From the NCBI RefSeq assembly GCF_024806835.1, contig NZ_JANTYU010000003.1, positions 434,001 through 498,000 on the forward strand: a stretch of 64,000 nt of DNA. Reading direction: 5' to 3'. Each line of letters opens with the position of its first letter. Positions within the stretch are counted from its first letter, which is position 1. Made by a program: the position numbers and the translations under genes. Below the pieces are notes generated by a model. The model ran no database searches and was not told the DNA's origin. It worked only from the letters and a program-made list of their open reading frames with translations. Shown piece by piece: positions 48,148 through 54,479 of the stretch. This stretch comes from Xanthomonas sp. 3793 (GTDB lineage: Bacteria > Pseudomonadota > Gammaproteobacteria > Xanthomonadales > Xanthomonadaceae).

Positions 48148-48519
48148 ATGGAAATCCTCTACTCAGGCACTGACAAGAAACTTTGCGATTCGCTCACTTT
48201 GATGCTCACTGAATCTCAAATCGAGCACGAGACTGGCAAGCGCCTGTACATCGTGCAGATAAATGACGCTGATGAAGTACATCAAGTTTTGGTTCATTGC
48301 AATGATTGGGACAGCGCAGCCCGACAGCTCGACATGCTTACCAGGGAGATGCAATGCAAAGAGGCACCTGTATCAATGAATACTAGATCGCGCCCCCAGT
48401 ACGCCGCAATGATCATGATTTCTCTTGTAATCTCTGCCGGTCTTGCCGCAACAAAGCTGCTCCCCAGCGCCCCAAACCCTTGCCTATTCTTACCGCAGCC
48501 CCCCACTCCAATCCGATAA
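48148..48519 (+). CDS. DUF2007-like signal-transducing protein with C-terminal membrane segment
   Basis: 123 residues. The N-terminal 70 residues resemble the small DUF2007 domain (MEILYSGTDKKLCDSLTLMLTESQIEHET; DWDSAARQLDMLTREM). A single hydrophobic helix follows (AAMIMISLVISAGLAAT). The function is unknown. It sits between two RAYT remnants, on the strand opposite to the immunity/effector genes, so it may be an unrelated resident gene. Confidence 0.6.
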   Translation: MEILYSGTDKKLCDSLTLMLTESQIEHETGKRLYIVQINDADEVHQVLVHCNDWDSAARQLDMLTREMQCKEAPVSMNTRSRPQYAAMIMISLVISAGLAATKLLPSAPNPCLFLPQPPTPIR

Positions 48520-48718
48520 GCGACTGGCAGGTCGTGTCGTCGACACCGGCAACGCAGCGATCAAAGTATCAGGGGCCACTTATGGCCGCGAAACACAACG
48601 TCCAACAGACGCTGCGGCGGCTGGTGCTCGAGCTCGGGCATTTACAGATTTGAAGGAACATAAGAATTTAACCGACCTGAGTTTCCCCGGCACGACGACA
48701 GCCCGGGCGGCGCGTCTG

Positions 48719-48967
48719 ACCCACCTGACTCCACACCCCTGCCAACTTGTGCTTGGCAATGACCCGCTCAAGCGATTAACGCCCACGCGCTCTGCTCGAT
48801 GAAGCCCTGCCCGACAAACTTCTCGCCAGCATCTGCCTTCATCTACAGCAGCAGCTAGCACTAGGGCACGCCGCCTTCCTCGCGATGGTTGAAGCCAAGA
48901 GCCGTCGCTTTGCAGGCGTCAGGCCGGCACATCGGCCGCATAAGCCTAGCGCAGCTACTGATAAGTG
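48719..48967 (+). pseudogene. RAYT transposase C-terminal remnant 2
   Basis: The DNA resembles the end of the RAYT gene in broken frames: LTPHPCQLVLGNDP, then in another frame LLDEALPDKLLASICLHLQQQ and FLAMVEAKSRRFAGVRPAHRP. The 3' flank ACTGATAAGTGAACCCGACCC matches that of the 58.4 kb copy. Confidence 0.75.
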
Positions 48968-48979
48968 AACCCGACCCTG

Positions 48980-49147
48980 TTAGCCGGTACCGATCGAGTA
49001 GCCACTTTTGTCCGCCGGTTCGAGTGTCGGCGTTGACGCCTTGTCGCCTGCGACAACCAGTCGATATGCATCGTATCGACTCTCGGAGGTGACACCCACC
49101 GCGAAGTAGAGGGTCGCGCGCAGCACCTGGTCCGTGAGCGCACTCAT
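48980..49147 (-). pseudogene. N-terminal stub of a lysozyme-like effector
   Basis: A 55-residue frame whose ATG overlaps the TGA of the upstream lipoprotein gene (ATGA). It reads SALTDQVLRATLYFAVGVTSE and ends ADKSGYSIGTG, stop. This aligns with residues 16-71 of the intact effector at 54.5 kb (ALTDAELRALAYFGVGLGSEG; GNSGYSIGTLQTD). The rest of the gene is replaced by the RAYT remnant at about 48970. Confidence 0.7.
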
Positions 49148-49632
49148 TGGTCGTCCTCGGGATCCTTACAATCCTTGTCAAAAGGCACTTCCTTCCCAGC
49201 GATGTCCTGATGAAGCGCGACGCTACGGCGGTAGACAGAACCGTACTTCTGATATTGGACAAGTTGCCCATTTTCTAGCCGGAACTGATCCTCTGGCCGT
49301 GAAAAGGTGGGGCATGCGGCGTAGCTGTTTCCCCCGTCATCGCTGCAGTAACGGACATACAACGTGTCTCCACGCACCTGTCCCTGCAGTTGTCCATCAT
49401 TGCCGTGGGCGTTCGTCGCCGCGCTCCAATCCCCCGTGACGCGATCGCCATGCTGCTGCAGATGCAGGCTCAGATAGTGGCCCAAGTCGCATTTCTTGGC
49501 ATACGCCCACTGTCCAGAAAACGAAGGGGCCCTGCTCGCGGAAGTAGAGCTTGCACACGAGGCGATCAATCCCATCGCCACAACCAGAGCTGCCACCGGA
49601 AAACGAGGCCTTGATCGCACCTGCTCAGCCAT
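49144..49632 (-). CDS. Immunity-type lipoprotein, lysozyme-inhibitor-like
   Basis: 162 residues with AAGGAG 8 bases before the ATG and lipobox IASC (Cys at about 22). The mature part is a small beta-barrel-like domain with four cysteines (KKCDLGHYLSLHLQQHGDRVTGDW; LYVRYCSDDGG; AACPTFSRPEDQFRLENGQLVQYQKYG; FDKDCKD). Its partner is the stub of a lysozyme-like effector, overlapped by 4 bp, so the likely role is inhibition of a peptidoglycan hydrolase. This is inference from context and fold impression. Confidence 0.72.
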   Translation of the reverse strand: MAEQVRSRPRFPVAALVVAMGLIASCASSTSASRAPSFSGQWAYAKKCDLGHYLSLHLQQHGDRVTGDWSAATNAHGNDGQLQGQVRGDTLYVRYCSDDGGNSYAACPTFSRPEDQFRLENGQLVQYQKYGSVYRRSVALHQDIAGKEVPFDKDCKDPEDDQ

Positions 49633-49683
49633 TTGGTCGCTCCTTGGACATGGTCTGCGGCTCGCATGCGCGGAAGATAGCAA

Positions 49684-49821
49684 CTACACTGCTTCGTTGA
49701 TCTGGCGGGTCAACTCGGGCGAATCGTTCAGGACCCGGTTGAAGTTGTCCAGATGCTCACGTGTGACACCTGGTTGCTGACCAAATGACGCCACCACGGC
49801 ACTTGCTTCTTGGCTCAACAT
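49684..49821 (-). pseudogene. Short N-terminal effector stub
   Basis: 45 residues with a strong ribosome binding site (AGGAG, 6 bases before ATG). It reads MLSQEASAVVASFGQQ, then VTREHLDNFNRVLNDSPELTRQINEAV, stop. The second part resembles the opening helices of a toxin domain often joined to XVIPCD (an L-x2-SP-x-L-x3-N-x-A pattern). It lies between two immunity-type lipoprotein genes in the effector position. It may instead be a genuine small protein. Confidence 0.45.
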
Positions 49822-49955
49822 GTCCGCTCCTAGGACTAGCGAACTTGAACCCACTCGACGCACTGATGAGTGGTACGCGCTAAAGGTTCGTCAGCCTCGC
49901 CACGTGGGAAGAGCTCTACGCGCATCCCTGGGCGCTGAAAAACATCGCTCATCCA

Positions 49956-50465
49956 TCATCCATCCTCGACAAGATTGCGCTGTCGCGAAAAAACCATTTT
50001 CTCAAGGTACGCCGCAAATGCCTCGAAGTCGATCTGGCAGATATCCGACATAGAGGGAGACGCTTCTGGCGGGTTAGGCAGGAACAGGAACTCGAACCAC
50101 GCGCCCTTTACTTCGGTTCTGTTGACACCAAACCCGTAGTTCCAGTCTCGGGTCAACGCTCCGCTGGCACCGAGCCGCCCGGAACCATCATCGCGATGCT
50201 GTACCGACTGGCCCATTGCTCGAGACACATGGTCGGCAGTGAACGATTCAATACTGGCACCTGTGCGAATCAGCTCCAATACCCGCTCCAATGCTTCCTG
50301 CGCAGTACGTGGTCCACTTTTAGACTGATCTGCAGGTACGTGATCGGCTGAGGAACGCATGGCAGATGTCTCCGTGACGGTTGCCGGGGCTGGGGTGGCC
50401 GCCGTGTGGGCGCATGCGCCCAGGGCGAGGGCGGCGAGCAAGGCGTAGAGGGGGCGCGCGATCAT
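49956..50465 (-). CDS. Immunity-type lipoprotein
   Basis: 169 residues with lipoprotein signal LYALLAALALGACAHT (Cys at about 18). A low-complexity Thr/Ala linker follows, then a folded domain (RTAQEALERVLELIRTGASIESFTADHVSRAMGQ; GVNRTEVKGAWFEFLFLPNPPE; CQIDFEAFAAYLEKMVF). The start lies 87 bp downstream of the intact symE-like gene on the same strand. An effector stub follows it. The family is not named. Confidence 0.72.
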   Translation of the reverse strand: MIARPLYALLAALALGACAHTAATPAPATVTETSAMRSSADHVPADQSKSGPRTAQEALERVLELIRTGASIESFTADHVSRAMGQSVQHRDDGSGRLGASGALTRDWNYGFGVNRTEVKGAWFEFLFLPNPPEASPSMSDICQIDFEAFAAYLEKMVFSRQRNLVEDG

Positions 50466-50551
50466 GAAGCGTCCGTTGTGCGCTGGTGTGGCTGCGACGC
50501 TAGTGGCATGCGGCATTGAGGTCAATCGCAGGGCTTCTGGCAGCCGCAGCA

Positions 50552-50968
50552 TCATCGCCGCACGCTGCGCGCCTTGGCGGGCAACTCCACCGGCGGCAAC
50601 ACCTCCATCAACAACTGCCCTTCGCTGGCGGTGATGCGCAGCTTGGTGCCGATGGCAAAGCCCAGTTGTTCCAGCCATAGGCCGCTGAGGCGGACATGGG
50701 GCACGTGCTGGTCGCCGGCGTGGTCGTGGGCACGGGGGTAATGGGTGTAGCTGACGGTGCATTGGCGCGGGCGGCGGGCGCAGCGGGGTGCGCGCAGCGT
50801 GCCGGGGCCTTGCGGGGAGGCGTCCGGGTCGGGCGGCAGCATCGGTGGAAGCTTGCTGCGGTCGGGTTCCACAACGACCCACTGCACCCGCTTGGGCGGC
50901 GTGGGGCGCGCACGCGTGCGGGTGAGCCGTGTGCTGGCAGATGCCGTAGGTGGGAGGCGGCGTGTCAT
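50552..50968 (-). CDS. symE: SymE-like protein (SpoVT/AbrB-fold, type I toxin family)
   Basis: 138 residues. The C-terminal 45 residues are the SymE core: HVRLSGLWLEQLGFAIGTKLRITASEGQLLMEVLPPVE, with the LSGxWLExxGF and strand pattern of E. coli SymE. The N-terminus is long, basic and proline-rich, as in other Xanthomonas copies. Its ATG overlaps the stop of the 89-residue upstream gene (ATGA), so they form an operon. E. coli SymE is an SOS-induced toxin controlled by antisense SymR. Here the 5' leader holds a terminator instead (51401-51430). Three remnants lie at 43.3, 45.6 and 46.9 kb. Confidence 0.82.
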   Translation of the reverse strand: MTRRLPPTASASTRLTRTRARPTPPKRVQWVVVEPDRSKLPPMLPPDPDASPQGPGTLRAPRCARRPRQCTVSYTHYPRAHDHAGDQHVPHVRLSGLWLEQLGFAIGTKLRITASEGQLLMEVLPPVELPAKARSVRR

Positions 50969-51234
50969 GGCGCCTCCGGGTGATGGTGAGCGGCGGATGC
51001 GGCAGCGCACTGCTGCAACGGCACGGCCCTGCGTGCGGACTGGCGGTGCGAGATGTGCGGTAACACGCCGGGCTGGCGACTCAGCGGATGCACGGGATCG
51101 TCGCGCACCTGCTCAACAGCCGCGCGTGCGGCGAGCCGGCGCAGCACCTCGCCCATATCCCACAGCAGGCGGTGAGCGGAAGCTGGCGACAGATCAACCG
51201 GCACAGATGCCGGCATGAATGGTGCGGTAGACAT
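50965..51234 (-). CDS. Small protein encoded upstream of symE
   Basis: 89 residues with AGGAGG about 8 bases before the ATG. It reads STAPFMPASVPVDLSPASAHRL, then LWDMGEVLRRLAARAAVEQ and a His-rich end. It overlaps symE by 4 bp, so it is translated together with it. The function is unknown; it might be a leader or partner of SymE. Confidence 0.6.
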   Translation of the reverse strand: MSTAPFMPASVPVDLSPASAHRLLWDMGEVLRRLAARAAVEQVRDDPVHPLSRQPGVLPHISHRQSARRAVPLQQCAAASAAHHHPEAP

Positions 51235-51317
51235 GGCAACGCCCTCCTGGAACAACCCAAGAACCGCCGCCAACGGCGACGGGATGTCGGGAGGTTCGAA
51301 ACCGCAGAGAGCCGGCG

Positions 51318-51377
51318 GGCGTATTTCCCCGAAGGGTGTTGTATTAGCCGCCCTCCCGACGCAGGCATCGCGTCGGC
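51318..51377. repeat. 60-bp repeat, copy 1 (in the symE leader)
   Basis: Nearly identical to 53475-53534 (three differences by eye). It includes the hairpin CCGACGC/GCGTCGG (51356-51376). Confidence 0.85.
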
Positions 51378-51400
51378 TTGTACCTGTGGGATGCAGGCAC

Positions 51401-51430
51401 AAAAAACCCACCGGTTTGACGGAGGTGGGT
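51401..51430 (-). terminator. Intrinsic terminator in the symE leader
   Basis: On the minus strand ACCCACC, about 11 nt, then GGTGGGT and six Ts. It lies 167 bp upstream of the first gene of the symE operon and in the same direction, so it would end a short leader RNA. Confidence 0.75.
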
Positions 51431-51467
51431 ACCGCTCTCTGAGGAGTTTCGACGCTCCTTGGGTTGG

Positions 51468-51496
51468 AGATTGCATCGCACCGATCGCGATGTCAA
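51468..51496 (-). promoter_or_regulatory. Promoter candidate for the symE leader RNA
   Basis: TTGACA (complement of 51491-51496), 17-bp gap, CAATCT (51468-51473). The -35 box is perfect and the -10 box weak. Initiation near 51461 would give an RNA of about 60 nt to the terminator. Confidence 0.4.
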
Positions 51497-51680
51497 CCGT
51501 GGCCATCTGCTCTTAAAAGGCAGATCCAAAAGGTACGACCACACAGCCTGTCTGCTCAGATATTGGAGATCACAGACCCGCTACGCACCGAGCGCATTAC
51601 GAGAAAAATTTCGTGCTGTCCAGCGCTTCCACCTGGCCGTGTAGACCAGACAGATCTAATCTCGCCGTATCACTCAACTA

Positions 51681-52391
51681 ATGGCAGGCTTCATGGAAAG
51701 TAGCGACGTAGCACCAATCTTGCCCTTGACCTTTAAGGCTTTAGAAGAACGCCTCAGCGCACTACCGGAATTTCCAGCAGATACCGCCAGCCCAAGCCGC
51801 CTCATGCGCGGCGCCGCCATCGTTATGGTGTTGGCAATCGCTTCGACGCTGATTGCATCATTCCTCAGCTTCACGAGCGTTCCGCCTCAGTTGCTAGTGA
51901 AGGTTGCAGCCGCCGGCCTCCGGGTTGCATTAGTGGCATTGGGCGTCCTGATGATGCTGGGCATCTATGGGATTGTGAGCGATCTACGTCGATGGACATT
52001 AGATCAAGCAATGCGCACTGATCATCAGCTAGAGCAATTTCTGCAGGAGGTGACTTGGCTGCAAGGGCATCCGGCAGCAACCTTGCAAATCATGCTGGAT
52101 CACGCTCGCTACAGCCATACGCGCCGTGCGGGCCGCATTGCGCTGTTGGCTGGAAGCATCGACAAGCTAGGTCTTCTGCCGGTTGCAGTGTCGCTCTTTC
52201 TGGTTCTGCGCGCCGGTGGCAATCCTTTAGCAATGTCCCCATTGACAGCAATGGTGGGTATTTTCCTGCTGTTCTTTTGGATGATCTGCTGGGTTGCCAC
52301 ATCAGCTAGGGGTAAACTGCAGACCTATGAATACTTGCTCGACATGGCGCTAAAGGGTAAAGAGAAAGGCGTAGCAACGGCTGACGCATAA
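51681..52391 (+). CDS. Four-span membrane protein of unknown function
   Basis: 236 residues. Hydrophobic helices are at about 42-65, 75-95, 152-175 and 188-210, separated by an amphipathic linker (DQAMRTDHQLEQFLQEVTWLQGHPAATLQ). The C-terminus is charged (ARGKLQTYEYLLDMALKGKEKG). No family is recognised. It is on the plus strand next to a lipoprotein/effector-stub pair but has ordinary membrane-protein features. Confidence 0.65.
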   Translation: MAGFMESSDVAPILPLTFKALEERLSALPEFPADTASPSRLMRGAAIVMVLAIASTLIASFLSFTSVPPQLLVKVAAAGLRVALVALGVLMMLGIYGIVSDLRRWTLDQAMRTDHQLEQFLQEVTWLQGHPAATLQIMLDHARYSHTRRAGRIALLAGSIDKLGLLPVAVSLFLVLRAGGNPLAMSPLTAMVGIFLLFFWMICWVATSARGKLQTYEYLLDMALKGKEKGVATADA

Positions 52392-52522
52392 GATTAGGGG
52401 CCAGGCTAAGTCAGGTCAGCCCCCCCTGCAACTTCATAGCTCTGCTATCTCTTGGGGCGCATACTTGCAACCGAACTACGCATGGATGACCATCTGTGTG
52501 ATTGCGGTGGAGTTGTCACATC

Positions 52523-52939
52523 ATGAAAACGAATCCTCGCGCCGACCTTAGTGTTCTAGCACTACTAGTAGCCGCTAGCCTCTTCTTCATACCAGGGTGC
52601 TCTGCCATGCAGCAAGACTCACGGCCCGGCTTTAATACGCAGCAGTCTGCCTCCAAGGCGAGGCAAGAGCTTCAGGTGGCTAATCCTGTTGGGTTACCGC
52701 TTACGACTGCGCAGAAGAACCTTGAGGATCTTGGATTTCGCTGCCAAGCGTTGAGCTCTCCCGGCGCAGGTTACAAGGCGTCGGTAATGTGCACGCTTTC
52801 CCCTGTTGTGAAGGAGGCCCAGCCATCGGTGACAGCGCCAACTGTGCCGGTTACCTGGATGGTGGGCCTTCATTCTGCTGACGGAGTCCACTTGAGCGCG
52901 CTGGTGGTGAATCGGGCTCCGCAGGATATTGGAGAATAA
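52523..52939 (+). CDS. Immunity-type lipoprotein
   Basis: 138 residues with lipoprotein signal LLVAASLFFIPGCSAM (Cys about 27). The mature part includes QVANPVGLPLTTAQKNLEDLGFRCQALSS and a beta-rich end with a second Cys (SVMCTLSPVV). GGAG lies about 10 bases before the ATG. It is followed after 3 bases by a truncated effector gene, the usual immunity-then-effector order, here on the plus strand. Confidence 0.72.
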   Translation: MKTNPRADLSVLALLVAASLFFIPGCSAMQQDSRPGFNTQQSASKARQELQVANPVGLPLTTAQKNLEDLGFRCQALSSPGAGYKASVMCTLSPVVKEAQPSVTAPTVPVTWMVGLHSADGVHLSALVVNRAPQDIGE

Positions 52940-52942
52940 GTT

Positions 52943-53587
52943 ATGGATGAGCAGAAGAAGGCAAAAATTTTGGTGGGAGCAAGCGAGGTTGCTGGTGACC
53001 GCCGCCACCTTTACCTGCTCTTTCAGAAATCCGATGGCAGCCAGACCGTAGTACGTGGAGGGCCCGACACTAGAGCCGAGGGAAATGACTTGGCGAACTT
53101 TGCCGAGAGCACAGTTCTTGGCTCGGAGAAGTTTGGGCACATTCGAGTTGAAGCAGCTCCTTACATTGCCCCTTATGAAATTGGGTACCGGCTCAGACAA
53201 GACGGCAACTACGAGCCAGCGCCTTTGAACCAGTTGGATCCCTCCGAGCCGGCTCTTGCGAGGGATGCCAAGGGCAACATCGTGAAAGCGACGGTCACCG
53301 CACCAGACTGGCCCGCACCGGGCGAGCGCCACGAGCGCATCGTTGCCTGGAGCGGTTCTGACCAGGAATTATCCACAAAACTTGAGTCTGCCCTGAAGGC
53401 TGGGGATCAGGTCAATCACGCACAACTGGAATATTCTCCGCTGTACAACAACAGCAACGGTGTTGTCAGCACTTGGCGTATTTCCCCGAAGGGTGTTGTG
53501 TTAGCTGCCCTTCCGACGCAGGCATCGCGTCGGCGGGCGTGCATCGGTAGCAGCATCGGGCAGCGCGGCAGCGGTGCTCCGACTTGA
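52943..53587 (+). pseudogene. Truncated effector fused to a symE-leader repeat
   Basis: 214 residues in frame. About 178 residues are effector-like (GHIRVEAAPYIAPYEIGYRLRQDGNYEP; QVNHAQLEYSPLYNNSNGVVSTW). The NNSNGVVST stretch resembles a motif of catalytic domains found in other XVIPCD effectors. At 53475 the frame enters the 60-bp repeat shared with the symE leader, giving RISPKGVVLAALPTQASRR and a meaningless tail. The XVIPCD is missing. So this is a 5' gene half left by recombination. Confidence 0.7.
53475..53534. repeat. 60-bp repeat, copy 2 (at the effector breakpoint)
   Basis: Matches 51318-51377 with three differences by eye, including the CCGACGC/GCGTCGG hairpin. It lies exactly where the effector similarity stops. 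Confidence 0.85.
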
Positions 53588-53644
53588 CGCAAGATCGGAT
53601 AACGAGCTAAAGAGCGTCAGGGAAGACATGATCGATGAAGGGAC

Positions 53645-54457
53645 ATGGCGAAAACACCTCCACTAAAGATCACGTGGCTAGCCTGCGCGGCAATCGCGGC
53701 CCTCGCTACGACAGCCTGTTCGGCGCAGCCGCCGCCCGCTCCCAACCATGCCCCTGGCAGCGAGCGACCATCGGTGACCGCAGCGCAAGCCGCAGCCGGC
53801 AACGCTCTGCAACCGGGCGAGTACATCACCGAAAAGGGATGGGGGCGTCTGCTGCTCAAGGAGCAGAACGGGGCGTTAACGTTTTCCTTGGAAAGCATCA
53901 CCGGGGAAGATGTGTGTGCGTTGAATGGAGCGATCGACGGAGATCGGGGCGTCGCCAAGGGCGATAACGGCCAACCCGACTGCAGCGTGAAGTTCACCAG
54001 CGGCCAGCAAGGCATCAATGTAACCGCGGCCATGCCCAACGAATGCAAGGCATTCTGCGGCTACAACGGCGATTTCGAAGCGCCCTACCTGCGGGTGAAG
54101 GATGGCTGCGGCCGGGATGATCTGGATCGCACACGGACTGCATTCAAGCGCTTTTACGAAGGCAAAAACTACAAAGCGGCGCTGACCACTCTGTCCCCGG
54201 CACTGCCGAATTGCTTGCCGACGCTGGAATGGGAAGAAGAAGGCGCCATTCGCAACGACCTGGCCATCACTCAGTACAAGAACGGGCTTTATGCGCAGTG
54301 TCTGGCCACACTCGACAAGTATGCCGAGGACGCCGGCAAGGATGACGATGCTGCGGTGGACGGCTGGACGCCTGTGCTCGCGGACCGCTACTTGGCAATC
54401 GTGCGGGCGGCGAGAACAAACATCGGCTTGTGCCGTAAAGGCGCAATGAAGAAATAA
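53645..54457 (+). CDS. Immunity lipoprotein for the lysozyme-like effector
   Basis: 270 residues with lipoprotein signal LACAAIAALATTACSAQ (Cys about 25). The first half is beta-rich (AGNALQPGEYITEKGWGRLLLKEQNGALTFSLESI) and recalls lysozyme-inhibitor folds. The second half has paired cysteines and helices (RTAFKRFYEGKNYKAALTTLSPALPNCLPTLEWEE; QCLATLDKYAEDAGKDDDAAVD), like TPR-type repeats. It is followed after 22 bp by a full-length effector. Predicted to protect the cell from that effector. Confidence 0.78.
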   Translation: MAKTPPLKITWLACAAIAALATTACSAQPPPAPNHAPGSERPSVTAAQAAAGNALQPGEYITEKGWGRLLLKEQNGALTFSLESITGEDVCALNGAIDGDRGVAKGDNGQPDCSVKFTSGQQGINVTAAMPNECKAFCGYNGDFEAPYLRVKDGCGRDDLDRTRTAFKRFYEGKNYKAALTTLSPALPNCLPTLEWEEEGAIRNDLAITQYKNGLYAQCLATLDKYAEDAGKDDDAAVDGWTPVLADRYLAIVRAARTNIGLCRKGAMKK

Positions 54458-54479
54458 GCCACAAGAGGGAGGGAGTGTG

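Larger units (their letters stand above)
51235..51680. other. Structured symE leader region
   Basis: About 445 bp between divergent genes. On the minus strand it holds a promoter candidate, an intrinsic terminator and a hairpin (each listed separately) before the first gene of the symE operon. No other gene is seen. Confidence 0.5.

Noticed and set aside
50696..51218. Plus-strand frames over symE and its upstream gene
   Set aside because: They are Gly/Arg/Ala-rich antisense shadows without starts; the SymE core lies on the minus strand.
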